From positions 1 through 40,158 of IMG/VR virus record IMGVR_UViG_3300027763_000107: 40,158 nt of DNA, one strand, 5' to 3'. The position numbers and the translations under genes are program-made. The notes below the pieces were generated by a model. That model worked only from the letters and a program-made list of their open reading frames with translations, had not been told where the DNA came from and ran no database searches. Source of the stretch: a virus. Below, one piece after another: positions 28,873-37,893 of the stretch (position 1 is the stretch's first letter; every line of letters begins with the position of its first letter).

Positions 28873-31146
28873 TTATTCCTTGCCTATGTCTTTAAGTTTG
28901 ATTCCTGCGCCTGGTTTTAACGCTTCTTTAATTTTTTGAGCTTCTTTAACATTATGAATTGCGCTTCTTGCTATTGTTCCAACAGGAATGACATTTCCAC
29001 CCAAAGTGTAATTTAAACCAATTTCTGCTGCTTTTTTACCTTTTTCAGCCATTGCTGAAGTAAATGTATTAGATTCATTTACATAAGCTCCTGCTGGTCT
29101 TTCTTGAATGTTTCTTGCAGTCTTGCCCAATGCTTTTAATTGAGAATTAACTTCAGGGCCAACAATAGCTAAAATTTTAGGATCAACATTGCTTAGAGCT
29201 TGATTAAATCCTTTTTGCGTAAATGTTCCTGATCCATCAGGCAATATTCCAGCTTTAGATTTAAGCCAATTAACAATTCCAGCAGCCATAACTTGTCTAG
29301 CTTGAGAGTCTGCTCCCAAATGAGAAACCATCATGTCAATATCATTTTTTTTGCCATTAACAACAAACTTTTGAATAAAATCATCAGCTTGAACTTTTCC
29401 ATTAATAGCAGCTTTGTAAGCCTTGTCTTGGTTAATTAAATCAAAACGCTGTTTAGCAGCAGATCTAGCATCATCAGCCAAAACTTTTAATTCTTTGGTT
29501 TCGCCAATTAAAGGCAAATCTTCTAAAGCCTCCCTTACTTTTCCAAGAGCAAATTCAGCGTTTCCATCTCCAGCTCTATCGGCTTTACGCATTTCAGAAG
29601 CAAGGTTGGTTCTCATTGCCTCAAACTGCTCAAAAGTCATGGGTTCGCCACGCTTGAACGCATTAACTTGCCTCATTATCGAATCAGGCAAAAACTCTGT
29701 TTTAAGATTTTTCTTTAAAGAATTTAAAGCGTTTTCAGCAAAAGCTACACCATCTATAGGAAAATCGCCTCCAGCAGCATCTCTTAATGCTTGATATTTA
29801 GTTCCAATGACTTCTAATCTAGCTTTATCAATATCTTTATATGAATCAATTAAAGATTGACCATTTTCTACATGGTTTGTTCCATACACATCAGGAGAAG
29901 CTTTTTCTTTAATGGCATCAATGTTTTCAACAAGCTGTCTATTTTGCTCATTGTATCTATTGGCTAATTCAGGATTTTTACCTCTGCTATTCATTTCTTC
30001 AGAAAATAACTGAGGGCTTCTAGTCGCTTGACCCTCAGATAAACGAATAGGAATAGGCAAAGAATCAGCTTCTAGCTGGCGCTCTAATACAGGAGCATTT
30101 ACTTGTTCAGGCTTTAGCTTTTGTAATTCTTGTTTTAATTCAGGACTTGCTCTAGAAATTGCATCTTGCAATACAGTTTCTTTGGAAACTTGTGCAGCCC
30201 CAACTCCAGCCATAGTTGGCTTAACTTCTTCCATCTTAGGAAATGCTTCTTCAAACTTTTTGCCCAAAACAGCTTTAGCTTTTGAACCACCTTCAGACAC
30301 TTTTTCAAGAACTTTTGCACCGCCAGGAATAGCGACAAATTGTTCAGGATCATAAATTGCACTCTTAACAACCTCTCCAGCAAATCCACCAGGATTCTCT
30401 GCGATTGCGCTTAATGCTTGTTTTGTAGTTTCTACTGGGCTTTGAGCAAACTTGCTGACACCCTCAACAAAACTCTTACCTTTTTTAATTAACTTTTCTT
30501 CGGCAGCTTTTTTATCAGTTTCAGTAAAACCTGGGATGCCAAGGCTTGAAGCTGTATATTCAATAACAGGAGCTAATAAGCTCTTTTCTTGCCAATCTTT
30601 AGCAGATATTTCAGATAAAGGTTTTACAAATTCTTTGCCCAATTTTTTAGACATTTCGCCCATTTGCTTAATAGCTGGTTTTTCAACTTTTTTGCCATCT
30701 GAAGGCGCAACATCGCCAACTTCAGTCCAAATATCAGCAAAGCTAGTGCTTGCAGGAGCGCCAGCAACTGTTACTGATGGGCCTTTAGCAACATAAGAAG
30801 ATTTTGGGTTAATCTCTACATGAACTGGATCTTTAGATCCAAATGGTCTATGAAGTCCAAATTGATCTAAAAATGCAGCAGGAACTTCAGAAGAAATATC
30901 CGCAGCCATACCTTTTTCATGCAAACTTGTGCCAGGCTTTGCCACCAAATTAGGGTTAGATTTTCTTTTTCCAAATAGCTGTATTTGTTCTTCGGTTGAT
31001 CTTGCTCCGCTAGTTAAAGGCAATTCTCTGCCTGTTTTAGCTTGCCAAGCATCATTAGCAGCTCTAAGCCTGCTAGACATATCCTCATTTAAACCGCCAA
31101 ATCTATCAACTGGCGCTGCTTCCCAAAGATCAGCAAAATTAGCCAT
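28873..31146 (-). CDS. Ejection protein with N-terminal M15 peptidase (P22 gp16 position)
   Basis: 757 residues (P22 gp16 is 609). Residues 22-115 form an M15 (VanY/L-Ala-D-Glu endopeptidase-like) domain: LTSGARSTEEQ, SLHEKGMAADIS with H76 and D83, and DPVHVEI with H109. The remaining ~640 residues are helical and Ala/Lys/Glu-rich, e.g. AMAEKGKKAAEIGLNYTLGG, without known motifs. This is typical of a DNA-injection channel protein. It is the last of three ejection-type genes. It would cut the host peptide crosslinks during entry and line the injection channel. Confidence 0.8.
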   Translation of the reverse strand: MANFADLWEAAPVDRFGGLNEDMSSRLRAANDAWQAKTGRELPLTSGARSTEEQIQLFGKRKSNPNLVAKPGTSLHEKGMAADISSEVPAAFLDQFGLHRPFGSKDPVHVEINPKSSYVAKGPSVTVAGAPASTSFADIWTEVGDVAPSDGKKVEKPAIKQMGEMSKKLGKEFVKPLSEISAKDWQEKSLLAPVIEYTASSLGIPGFTETDKKAAEEKLIKKGKSFVEGVSKFAQSPVETTKQALSAIAENPGGFAGEVVKSAIYDPEQFVAIPGGAKVLEKVSEGGSKAKAVLGKKFEEAFPKMEEVKPTMAGVGAAQVSKETVLQDAISRASPELKQELQKLKPEQVNAPVLERQLEADSLPIPIRLSEGQATRSPQLFSEEMNSRGKNPELANRYNEQNRQLVENIDAIKEKASPDVYGTNHVENGQSLIDSYKDIDKARLEVIGTKYQALRDAAGGDFPIDGVAFAENALNSLKKNLKTEFLPDSIMRQVNAFKRGEPMTFEQFEAMRTNLASEMRKADRAGDGNAEFALGKVREALEDLPLIGETKELKVLADDARSAAKQRFDLINQDKAYKAAINGKVQADDFIQKFVVNGKKNDIDMMVSHLGADSQARQVMAAGIVNWLKSKAGILPDGSGTFTQKGFNQALSNVDPKILAIVGPEVNSQLKALGKTARNIQERPAGAYVNESNTFTSAMAEKGKKAAEIGLNYTLGGNVIPVGTIARSAIHNVKEAQKIKEALKPGAGIKLKDIGKE

Positions 31147-31148
31147 AG

Positions 31149-32411
31149 TTATAGCAATCCAAGTGATTTAGCCAATTTAATCTTATCGCCCATTCGTCTT
31201 TGTTCATCAGGACTCATAGAAGCCTTTAGCTTTCTAACTTCTTCAGGACTAGATTCTTGGAAAATTCTGTAATCATTAATTTTATTAAAAATTGCCATCT
31301 TATCTTGATACTCTTGAGGATTTTTAACATTACCCAAATAAGTAGCTTTTGCTTGATTTAAGCGTTCAACACCAATAAGCTGATCTGCCATTAACTTGAT
31401 AGCGCCTTCAGTCATTTTCTTATTAGGATTGGCTGCTTCTGCAATTTGACGAGCCAAATCAGTATTGCCACCAGTTAAGGTTAGCATTGCTGAATTTTTA
31501 GCCAATTCATCTGTAGCAGTTTTTTCGGCTGTATAAATATCAATTCCAAGTGCTTGAGCAATGCCTGATGCCAATTCTTTTCTAGCACCGCCTGTGCTTG
31601 TAAATGCTTCAGAAGAAAGTTTTTTAATGTTTTGAAATGTTGCAATTCTAGGTTCTGCACCTTTAGCCAAAGCCATAGTTTCAGTCAAATCTTTAGAAGC
31701 AATTTCTGATGGAGTTGTAGCAAATGCCACATCAGCTCTAGATGGATTTAGCTTTTTAGGAGCAAACTGTCCTTGCAACTGAGCAGGAGCGCCTGTAGTA
31801 GGAGCAGTAGAAGCACCAACTTGAGCGTTACCCTCGCTTGGAGAAACAATTTGATTAGGCCCTGATTTAAGACCAATAATCTCGCCAGCAGCATTAGTAG
31901 TGTATTGAGGAGTTTGAAGTCCTTGCTGACCAGTTGCGCCTATACGAGCTTGAATTGAATTCAGCATATCTTGACGAATATTTCCTGCTTGGTTTGGATC
32001 GTTAAGCATTTGAAAATATTTAGCTGTAATGGTATGAGCCATAGGAGCAGGAACTCCTTGCTTAATCATACGCTCAGTAGCCCCAACCAAAGCATCTCCA
32101 GCAGCAGTAACTGTTTTACTGTCTTTAGGATTAACATTTTTTAATCTTGGATCATCAACTAAAGCATTTGCTTCATCGGCAGCAATACCAAAATAATCTT
32201 TTTGAAGTCCTGCTTTTGCTTTTTCAGCACCAGTAACGGCAGTAGAAGTTTCAGCTTTGGCTTTTTCAATAGAAGGCTGAAATAATTCTTTTTCTTTTTG
32301 CAAAGCAAGATTAGATCTTCCAAGATTAACTAAATCCTGTATAGATGTTGCTTGTGGAGCTTGAGCATTTCCATAAATGCTTGCATCAGGTAGAGAGCTA
32401 AGTGCTGGCAT
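31149..32411 (-). CDS. Ejection protein (P22 gp20 position)
   Basis: 420 residues (P22 gp20 is 471). Predominantly helical, rich in Ala, Lys, Gln and Glu (ALQKEKELFQPSIEKAKAET, MPAL SSLPDASIYGNAQAPQ at the start). It lacks Cys, and signal or TM segments are absent. Its place between a gp7-like and a gp16-like protein in the same order as P22 gp7-20-16 marks it as a DNA-injection protein. Sequence identity to P22 is not visible, so the call is from order and composition. Confidence 0.65.
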   Translation of the reverse strand: MPALSSLPDASIYGNAQAPQATSIQDLVNLGRSNLALQKEKELFQPSIEKAKAETSTAVTGAEKAKAGLQKDYFGIAADEANALVDDPRLKNVNPKDSKTVTAAGDALVGATERMIKQGVPAPMAHTITAKYFQMLNDPNQAGNIRQDMLNSIQARIGATGQQGLQTPQYTTNAAGEIIGLKSGPNQIVSPSEGNAQVGASTAPTTGAPAQLQGQFAPKKLNPSRADVAFATTPSEIASKDLTETMALAKGAEPRIATFQNIKKLSSEAFTSTGGARKELASGIAQALGIDIYTAEKTATDELAKNSAMLTLTGGNTDLARQIAEAANPNKKMTEGAIKLMADQLIGVERLNQAKATYLGNVKNPQEYQDKMAIFNKINDYRIFQESSPEEVRKLKASMSPDEQRRMGDKIKLAKSLGLL

Positions 32412-32421
32412 GATTTATTCC

Positions 32422-33177
32422 TTATGCTACTTGAACTGGAGAAACAGCAAAAGAATTGCCTGAAGTGGGAGTAAATGATCCTCCTCCTGCATTACCACCC
32501 ATTGCAGCTTGCGTTGAATTAATTGGCTGATTCATATTATTCATAGCATAATAAGCTGCTGCATTTCCTGCTGTATTAGCTATGCCACCATAAATATTGC
32601 CTTGTGCAATTTGAGAAGCAGCTTGAGCATTACCAGCAGCAGAAGTTAAATTTGCAACATTTGTGCCAGTTCCAATCATTGCGTTGGCTTGACCAGTTGT
32701 TCCTGTTAATCCCATAGATGCAATATTTTGCAAGTTAGAATAAATATTACCTCTTTGAACTTGAAATTGATTAAAAGCATTGGCATATTCGCCTGAAGCA
32801 AAGTTTTGGCTATAATCCTGTAAACTACGCAAAGCATTACCACCTATAGCTCCGCCACCAACATTACTAGCCATCATATTAGCTTGCTGACCTTGACGCA
32901 ATCTAAAGTCATAACCAGGAGCTAAAGTAGCATTTAAATCTTTATTAGTAAATTGTTGAGTAAAATAAGGATCTTCACTCATTTTATTAAGAGCTGTAAC
33001 TCCTTTATTGACATAAGGGTTATAAACATCAGCTGCTGCTGCTCCAGTTGCCAATAATTGACCTTGCGCTCTAGCTGCTGCATCGGCTTGAGTTTGAGCT
33101 GCGCTTTTAGTTGCTTGGCTGGTCATGTAACCGCCAATAACTGCGCCTCCTACGATTGCTGTTGCGACTGCTGACAT
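32422..33177 (-). CDS. DNA transfer/ejection protein, P22 gp7-like
   Basis: 251 residues (P22 gp7 is 229). The glycine/alanine-rich N-terminus (MSAVATAIVGGAVIGGYMTS) is membrane-active-looking. QTQADAAARAQGQLLATGAA, VNKGVTALNKM, the ...APGYDFRLRQGQQA motif and SGEYANAFNQFQVQRGN are recurrent in small phage ejection proteins of this type. The C-terminus is Asn/Gly/Ala-rich. First of the ejection triad. It leaves the virion with the DNA and probably forms part of the membrane channel. Confidence 0.7.
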   Translation of the reverse strand: MSAVATAIVGGAVIGGYMTSQATKSAAQTQADAAARAQGQLLATGAAAADVYNPYVNKGVTALNKMSEDPYFTQQFTNKDLNATLAPGYDFRLRQGQQANMMASNVGGGAIGGNALRSLQDYSQNFASGEYANAFNQFQVQRGNIYSNLQNIASMGLTGTTGQANAMIGTGTNVANLTSAAGNAQAASQIAQGNIYGGIANTAGNAAAYYAMNNMNQPINSTQAAMGGNAGGGSFTPTSGNSFAVSPVQVA

Positions 33178-34011
33178 TTAATCTCTCCTTATTGCAAGGC
33201 TTAATGCTTGCCGATAGTCAATAGTAATTTCTTCGCCCAAATTACCACCTTGGCATCCATTTATAGCCTTTTTTGCCACTAAATCAATGTTCCCATTATC
33301 TCTTAAAACCATGATTGCGTTAATATTTTTTGAATGATTTGTGTATCTACCAGCAGGGGTTCGTTTGCCATTAATACGAGCTGGAGCAATAATTTCACTT
33401 TCTGCAATATTGCCTGTAGCAAATACACCTTTTCCATCAATTCTTGAATTAGCAACCATTATTTTGTAATTGCCAAAAGGCATAGGAATTTGATCTTCCA
33501 TGTTTTCAGTCTGTTTTCTGACTGTTTCATGGTCAAATCCAAACTCTGCTATTGCCAAATAATAATCGGCAATATCAGGCGAATGGTCTAAAGTAAGAAG
33601 TAATTCCTGTGATTTTTGATTTTCTTGCCAAGTAATGCTTTTATTTAAATAAATAGCTTCTAGCTTTTCTACTTCAGTTTCATTAGTTGAATAGACATTT
33701 TGCCAAACCATATCTTCATGGATATAGCCTATTTTGCGACCTGGCTTTGAAACAAAAGTCTGAGGAGCTACCAATTCTGTATGCGATCCATCCTCATTAA
33801 CCATTGTTACTCGACCTTTGAGCATAATGTTTAAATGCTCAGTAGTCTGATAATGCCCAATAGAAAATGTTCCTGCTGGAATGGATACTTCTCTAATGTA
33901 GATATTAGGAGCAAATATATGCTTTACAGGGCAATCAGCCTGTTTTTCTTTTAAAAAGTGCTTTTCAAGTTCTTGCACCTTTTGTTCTATTATGACTTGA
34001 AGTTCAGACAT
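33178..34011 (-). CDS. Cupin-SET fusion protein
   Basis: 277 residues from the ATG at 34011, which overlaps the end of the preceding gene; the in-frame upstream extension would overlap it further and has no ribosome site. N-terminal cupin (about 30-125): YIREVSIPAGTFSIGHYQTT EHLNIMLKGRVTMVNEDG, with H53 and H59 as candidate ligands. A helical linker (about 126-182) follows. The C-terminal SET domain (about 183-267) has GKGVFATGNI, the GRYTNHSKNINA segment (matching R-F-x-N-H-S-x-x-P-N) and GEEITIDY (matching G-E-E-L-x-x-D-Y). SET proteins methylate lysine using SAM. The target is unknown; it lies between nozzle and ejection genes, so a virion or host protein is possible. A non-catalytic binder is the alternative. 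Confidence 0.75.
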   Translation of the reverse strand: MSELQVIIEQKVQELEKHFLKEKQADCPVKHIFAPNIYIREVSIPAGTFSIGHYQTTEHLNIMLKGRVTMVNEDGSHTELVAPQTFVSKPGRKIGYIHEDMVWQNVYSTNETEVEKLEAIYLNKSITWQENQKSQELLLTLDHSPDIADYYLAIAEFGFDHETVRKQTENMEDQIPMPFGNYKIMVANSRIDGKGVFATGNIAESEIIAPARINGKRTPAGRYTNHSKNINAIMVLRDNGNIDLVAKKAINGCQGGNLGEEITIDYRQALSLAIRRD

Positions 34012-34243
34012 TGTAATAAGGCACTTTATAGATCTTGCCATTAACAGACATTTCAATAAATCCTACAGGATTAGCTGGCAAAACAGCCCCCCCTGATGTT
34101 GCTGAAGGCGCTGTTCTATTAAAATTAAGCAAATTTGAAAAGAAAATCTGCCAAGCTCTTGTCGGTCTTTTGGTCTGCTCATCCATAAAATCAGTCTGTG
34201 GATAAGGATTATCTTGGCTTGGCCCAAATATCTGATTAGCCAT
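34004..34243 (-). CDS. Hypothetical protein of the tail-ejection module
   Basis: 79 residues: MANQIFGPSQDNPYPQTDFM, DEQTKRPTRAWQIFFSNLLN and an ending VGFIEMSVNGKIYKVPYYNV. The TRAWQIFFSNLL and GFIEMSVNGKxYKVPYY elements recur in small proteins of this place in P22-like aquatic phages as I recall. Start overlaps the nozzle stop; end overlaps the cupin-SET start. A structural or assembly role is likely but unproven. Confidence 0.6.
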   Translation of the reverse strand: MANQIFGPSQDNPYPQTDFMDEQTKRPTRAWQIFFSNLLNFNRTAPSATSGGAVLPANPVGFIEMSVNGKIYKVPYYNV

Positions 34244-36372
34244 TAGTTTTCTCCAACTGATGCTTTTAAGTTAGCAGACACTATCACCGCTTTAACTGGA
34301 TCAGTAACTACGACTTCATAGATTCGATCCCTTGCCTGACCTAATCTGCGCCAAATAATACGATTTTGGTATTTACCGACTTTACCAATACCAGCCCAAT
34401 GCTCATTTGACCAAGTAGAACCGCCATCATTTGACCATCTCAGCATAGCTTGAGGGTTTATACCAATGTCGTTATCGCCCAATGGAAAAGTTTCTACGCC
34501 TTGCAATCCAACTCCAGGTTGGAACTGTATCTGCAATTCATCAAAATACTGCCTTTGGAAGTCTGTTACCAAATGAGGGCATCTACGCATCCTACGGATA
34601 TTCTGACCATTATCGGTATAGTTATTAGGATCTAAGCGATAAATCTGCCCATTCTCCCAATCTCCTACCAAAACTGAACCTTGGAAAAAGGCAGCGCAGT
34701 TTGATCTGTGGCGCTTATAGTTGTTTTGGTTATCGCACCAAAGCCATTTATGCCACATTTGGGTAGAGCCGTCATAAACCCAAGTTAAGTCTAGGCTTGG
34801 AAATGTCACTACATAGCACTCATGCCCTTCTAGCTGATATGTATAAGCTACAGCATCGCCAATATATTGATTAACAAGGGTATTTTCTACAGCATGAGTA
34901 GAAATTCTTTGTGGAAAATAGCCATTCATTTGCACAATAACGGCTTGACCACGATCATTTCTTGAAACATAAGCAAAAGAATTGCCAAATCGAGCCATAC
35001 TAAATTCAGCAGCTATTCCATGTTGGCTAGATGCGCCAGGAATACGCTGGAAAGGAAATGGGAAAGTTCCAACATCTGCCCACACTTCTGAAGTTTTTTC
35101 GCCTAATAAATAGATTTGACCATGATCCACAATTAAAGAAACAAGATCATCAGGCCCTGTAAATTTACTAGCAAAAGCCAATCCATAAGTAATAGGGGAA
35201 AGCAGATCAGAAGAAGCATATTGCTGAGTATTAGGTCTGTTATAGACAAAGTAGTTATCTACTACATCAACAGAAGATCCGCCTGTAAATGCTCCATCTG
35301 TCGCTGGTAACTCGCTAAAGTTCAGCGCATACATAGTTCTAGAGGTAACAGTTTGGCTATTATTGATAACATAGTTACCAGTAGTTCCAGTTCCTGTACC
35401 AAAAGTCAAAGTAAGAGTTAGCCCTGTTCCTGCTCCATCTGAGGAAGTTGAAGCATTGTTTGCAGGGTTAGATGTATATTGACCTGAAAAAGTCCTTGTA
35501 AGCCCTGTAACAGCTCCTGAGCCTCCAATACTTGTTACTGTATAAGTAGCAGGGCTAGAACCATAAACACCGCCCAAAACAGTTATATTTTCGTTTACTG
35601 CATATCCTGTGCCAGCAGCAGCGATTGTTTCGCTAAGAACTGTTCCGCTACCTAAAGCAGTAATAATGGTTTTAGCCGTTACTGTAGAACCTTGAATAGT
35701 CTGTCCAACATACAAAGTTCCGCTTGCTACAGCGCTAACAGTCAAAGTGGTTGTTGCCATAGAAGCTGTTATTACCGCAGCTACAGTAGCTGAATTCATG
35801 CGAATTGCAGTAGAAATAGTATGACTTTGATTTAAAGTCCAAGTGCTTCCTGATCCTGAAACAATGACAGTTTCATTAGAAATGCCAACTCCAAATAAGG
35901 CTTGATTGGCAGCAATAGTTCCTGAAAGAACTCTAGTTACAGTTAAAGTAGTTCCGCTAATTGTGCCTTCAAATACAGCAGAATTTGGGTTAGAAATGCG
36001 CCATGTATAGCGATTTGAACCATCTACGATATAGACATTAGTGCCATTATCGGCAATGCTAACTTGACCAGTTGAGGTATTTAATTGACCAATAATAGTT
36101 GCTGTAAAGTTTGTTCCCATTACATAAACATAAGGGCCACATACCGCTACAAGGTAATCTTGACCTGAAACGGCTCTCATTCCTCTAACAGCTTGAGCAG
36201 TTTGTAGTGTTACGACATTAGTAAGACCTGGAGTTGGATAAAGCGCAACAACTCCCCTTGATCCTGGTTGTTTTGTAGGATCAATTTCAGGTCTAAAGTT
36301 TATACACTCCTGTGCATCTTGATAGATGGAAGGAGCTTCATAAGCCGAACCAACAAAGCCAAAATCAGCCAT
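34243..36372 (-). CDS. Tail nozzle, P22 gp10-like, with beta-repeat insert
   Basis: 709 residues; P22 gp10 has 472. The N-terminus MADFGFVGSAYEAPSIYQDA with ECINFRPEIDP and the region LYPTPGL are typical of gp10 (packaged DNA stabilisation). The core resumes from about 346 (YALNFSELP, DNYFVYNRPNTQQYASS) to the C-terminal region YRLDPNNYTDNG. Between about 134 and 345 lies a Thr/Ser/Gly-rich insert with several [18 protein letters not shown] units. Without it the length (about 497) is close to gp10. It plugs the portal-adaptor channel until injection. Located beside the gp4-like adaptor. Confidence 0.8.
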   Translation of the reverse strand: MADFGFVGSAYEAPSIYQDAQECINFRPEIDPTKQPGSRGVVALYPTPGLTNVVTLQTAQAVRGMRAVSGQDYLVAVCGPYVYVMGTNFTATIIGQLNTSTGQVSIADNGTNVYIVDGSNRYTWRISNPNSAVFEGTISGTTLTVTRVLSGTIAANQALFGVGISNETVIVSGSGSTWTLNQSHTISTAIRMNSATVAAVITASMATTTLTVSAVASGTLYVGQTIQGSTVTAKTIITALGSGTVLSETIAAAGTGYAVNENITVLGGVYGSSPATYTVTSIGGSGAVTGLTRTFSGQYTSNPANNASTSSDGAGTGLTLTLTFGTGTGTTGNYVINNSQTVTSRTMYALNFSELPATDGAFTGGSSVDVVDNYFVYNRPNTQQYASSDLLSPITYGLAFASKFTGPDDLVSLIVDHGQIYLLGEKTSEVWADVGTFPFPFQRIPGASSQHGIAAEFSMARFGNSFAYVSRNDRGQAVIVQMNGYFPQRISTHAVENTLVNQYIGDAVAYTYQLEGHECYVVTFPSLDLTWVYDGSTQMWHKWLWCDNQNNYKRHRSNCAAFFQGSVLVGDWENGQIYRLDPNNYTDNGQNIRRMRRCPHLVTDFQRQYFDELQIQFQPGVGLQGVETFPLGDNDIGINPQAMLRWSNDGGSTWSNEHWAGIGKVGKYQNRIIWRRLGQARDRIYEVVVTDPVKAVIVSANLKASVGEN
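35338..35973 (-). repeat. Beta-repeat insert in the nozzle gene
   Basis: Codons for about residues 134-345 of the nozzle contain repeated units of the type G-T-x-x-T-V-x-x-V-x-S-G-x-(x)n-G-x-G-I/V. The same unit type appears in the adaptor (36940-37323). They resemble extended loops or Ig-like add-ons on an otherwise conserved protein. Confidence 0.6.
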
Positions 36373-36381
36373 TTTCCAGCC

Positions 36382-37578
36382 TTATCTAAAGAATCCACCA
36401 TTAAGAATCCAACCAGCATCTTTTTGACGGCTAGAAAGCATTGCATCAGCAAACTGAGCGCTTTGCATTGGTTTCATATTAGTGCGTTTAAGAGTTGCTT
36501 TAGCTTGTGCAGCATAAGCGTTAATCATCTGTATTTGCGTTGCAGAGGCTTTGCCATACATAGGCATCAAACGCTCTGCCAAACACCATCTAAGAGCCAT
36601 TGAATAGCCTTGTGGAAGAACTATATCGTCATACATAGTGCCATAGTTACTAAATATGGTTTGAGCAAACAAATGGACTTCGCCTTGGGATGGATTAGGC
36701 CATAAGAAAACATTTCCTGATTGCTCATTTGCATTGAAATAAACAGCTTTAGGCCAAGGGCCATTGAGCGTTTTCAAACCAATAGAATTGTAATTATCCA
36801 AAGCCAAAATTGCCATTTGGTAATCTAAACCGCCATTAGCAATAGGCTGACCATTAGAGCTAGTGTTTACCCTTACATAGGCAGAATCTAATCCTAATGG
36901 TTTTTGATAGTAAGCAGTTATCGTTGTAGGAACAATAGTTCCAGTAATAGTTGTAGAAGCTACAGTTTGAGATGCGCTTACTGTATAAGTTCCAGTTCCA
37001 CCAGTTCCGCTAACTAAAGCGCTGATGGTTGTTCCAGCAGTAATACCAGTTCCGCTAATCACCGATCCAACATTGACAGCTCCTGAAGTAACCGCAGTTA
37101 CAGTAAGGGTAGTCCCTGATATTGAGCCTGTAAATACTGGGGTTTGAGTACCTTGAACAATATTAAGCAAATAAGTGCCTTGTTCATTTACATTACCGCC
37201 AGCTCCAGTTAAAGAGCGAACAATACGAGTTCCAGCAGTAATGCCTTGACCTTTAAGATATTGTCCTTGTGCTACAGCTCCTGAATTAATGCCAGTAACT
37301 GTCATTACATTGCCTGAAAAAGTAGCAGGAAATGAAGCTCCAATAAAGTTTGCAGTAGATGGATCAGGGCCAATCGTATATTGAACTTGTCCTGGAACAA
37401 CTGGGAAAATGATCTCAGTAATGTTAAAAACCATCATATCCTCATTTGACCATTGGTCTATGAGGTCATTCATCATTTCAAAAGCATCTTGAGCAGCATC
37501 GGCTGAAGGCTGTTCTCCAGCCTCTAAAGCTCCAATGTCTTTAAGCGATCTACTAATAATATCAATCGGCTTTGTCAT
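36382..37578 (-). CDS. Head-to-tail adaptor, P22 gp4-like, with beta-repeat insert
   Basis: 398 residues; P22 gp4 has 166. N-terminal helices [20 protein letters not shown] and [20 protein letters not shown] match the gp4 pattern, and the C-terminal helices [20 protein letters not shown], with a final MLSSRQ-containing tail, are also gp4-like. Between about 86 and 213 are two ~63-residue beta-repeats ([20 protein letters not shown] and [20 protein letters not shown]). Next to the P22 gp10-like nozzle. The adaptor joins portal and nozzle. The repeat insert accounts for much of the extra length. Confidence 0.75.
   Translation of the reverse strand: MTKPIDIISRSLKDIGALEAGEQPSADAAQDAFEMMNDLIDQWSNEDMMVFNITEIIFPVVPGQVQYTIGPDPSTANFIGASFPATFSGNVMTVTGINSGAVAQGQYLKGQGITAGTRIVRSLTGAGGNVNEQGTYLLNIVQGTQTPVFTGSISGTTLTVTAVTSGAVNVGSVISGTGITAGTTISALVSGTGGTGTYTVSASQTVASTTITGTIVPTTITAYYQKPLGLDSAYVRVNTSSNGQPIANGGLDYQMAILALDNYNSIGLKTLNGPWPKAVYFNANEQSGNVFLWPNPSQGEVHLFAQTIFSNYGTMYDDIVLPQGYSMALRWCLAERLMPMYGKASATQIQMINAYAAQAKATLKRTNMKPMQSAQFADAMLSSRQKDAGWILNGGFFR
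36940..37323 (-). repeat. Two tandem beta-repeats in the adaptor gene
   Basis: Codons for about residues 86-150 and 151-213 of the adaptor are two diverged copies sharing T-V-T-x-(V/I)-x-S-G-A-V, G-x-G-I-T-A-G-T and a T-Y-L/T-V ending. The unit type also occurs in the neighbouring nozzle gene. Confidence 0.6.
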
Positions 37579-37581
37579 AAT

Positions 37582-37893
37582 TTATCCAATGTTAAAAGTA
37601 TTGGTTTCCCAAGGAAAATCAATCTTTTTGCTTGTTTTTAGTGCTTCTAGCTGGTTTTCTAGGTTTGATTTTATAAGGTTTACATCATCTTGGGTAGTAT
37701 CTTGCTCAATCCAGCGAGTTAAATCATCTTCTTTAATTTCTGATACAGGCTTAATAATTGTGCCTTCAAGGAAAGTATGCTCTCCTTCAGTTTCAACAGT
37801 ATTTTGCTCATCTTGTGCTTTCAGTAAATAACGAACTTTGGAAATCGTCTGATCCCCAAATATTTCTAAAATTGACCATGTATAAGTAATCAT
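37582..37893 (-). CDS. Hypothetical protein, fibre-adaptor junction
   Basis: 103 residues: MITYTWSILEIFGDQTISKV, RYLLKAQDEQNTVETEGEHT, then an acidic helix ending KKIDFPWETNTFNIG. The ITYTWxIxxxxG and DxxVxxVRYxLxAxD patterns recur in short proteins of cyanophages and other aquatic phages. It overlaps the fibre-associated gene by TAATG-type contact and precedes the adaptor. A structural role is likely but not proven. Confidence 0.6.
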   Translation of the reverse strand: MITYTWSILEIFGDQTISKVRYLLKAQDEQNTVETEGEHTFLEGTIIKPVSEIKEDDLTRWIEQDTTQDDVNLIKSNLENQLEALKTSKKIDFPWETNTFNIG

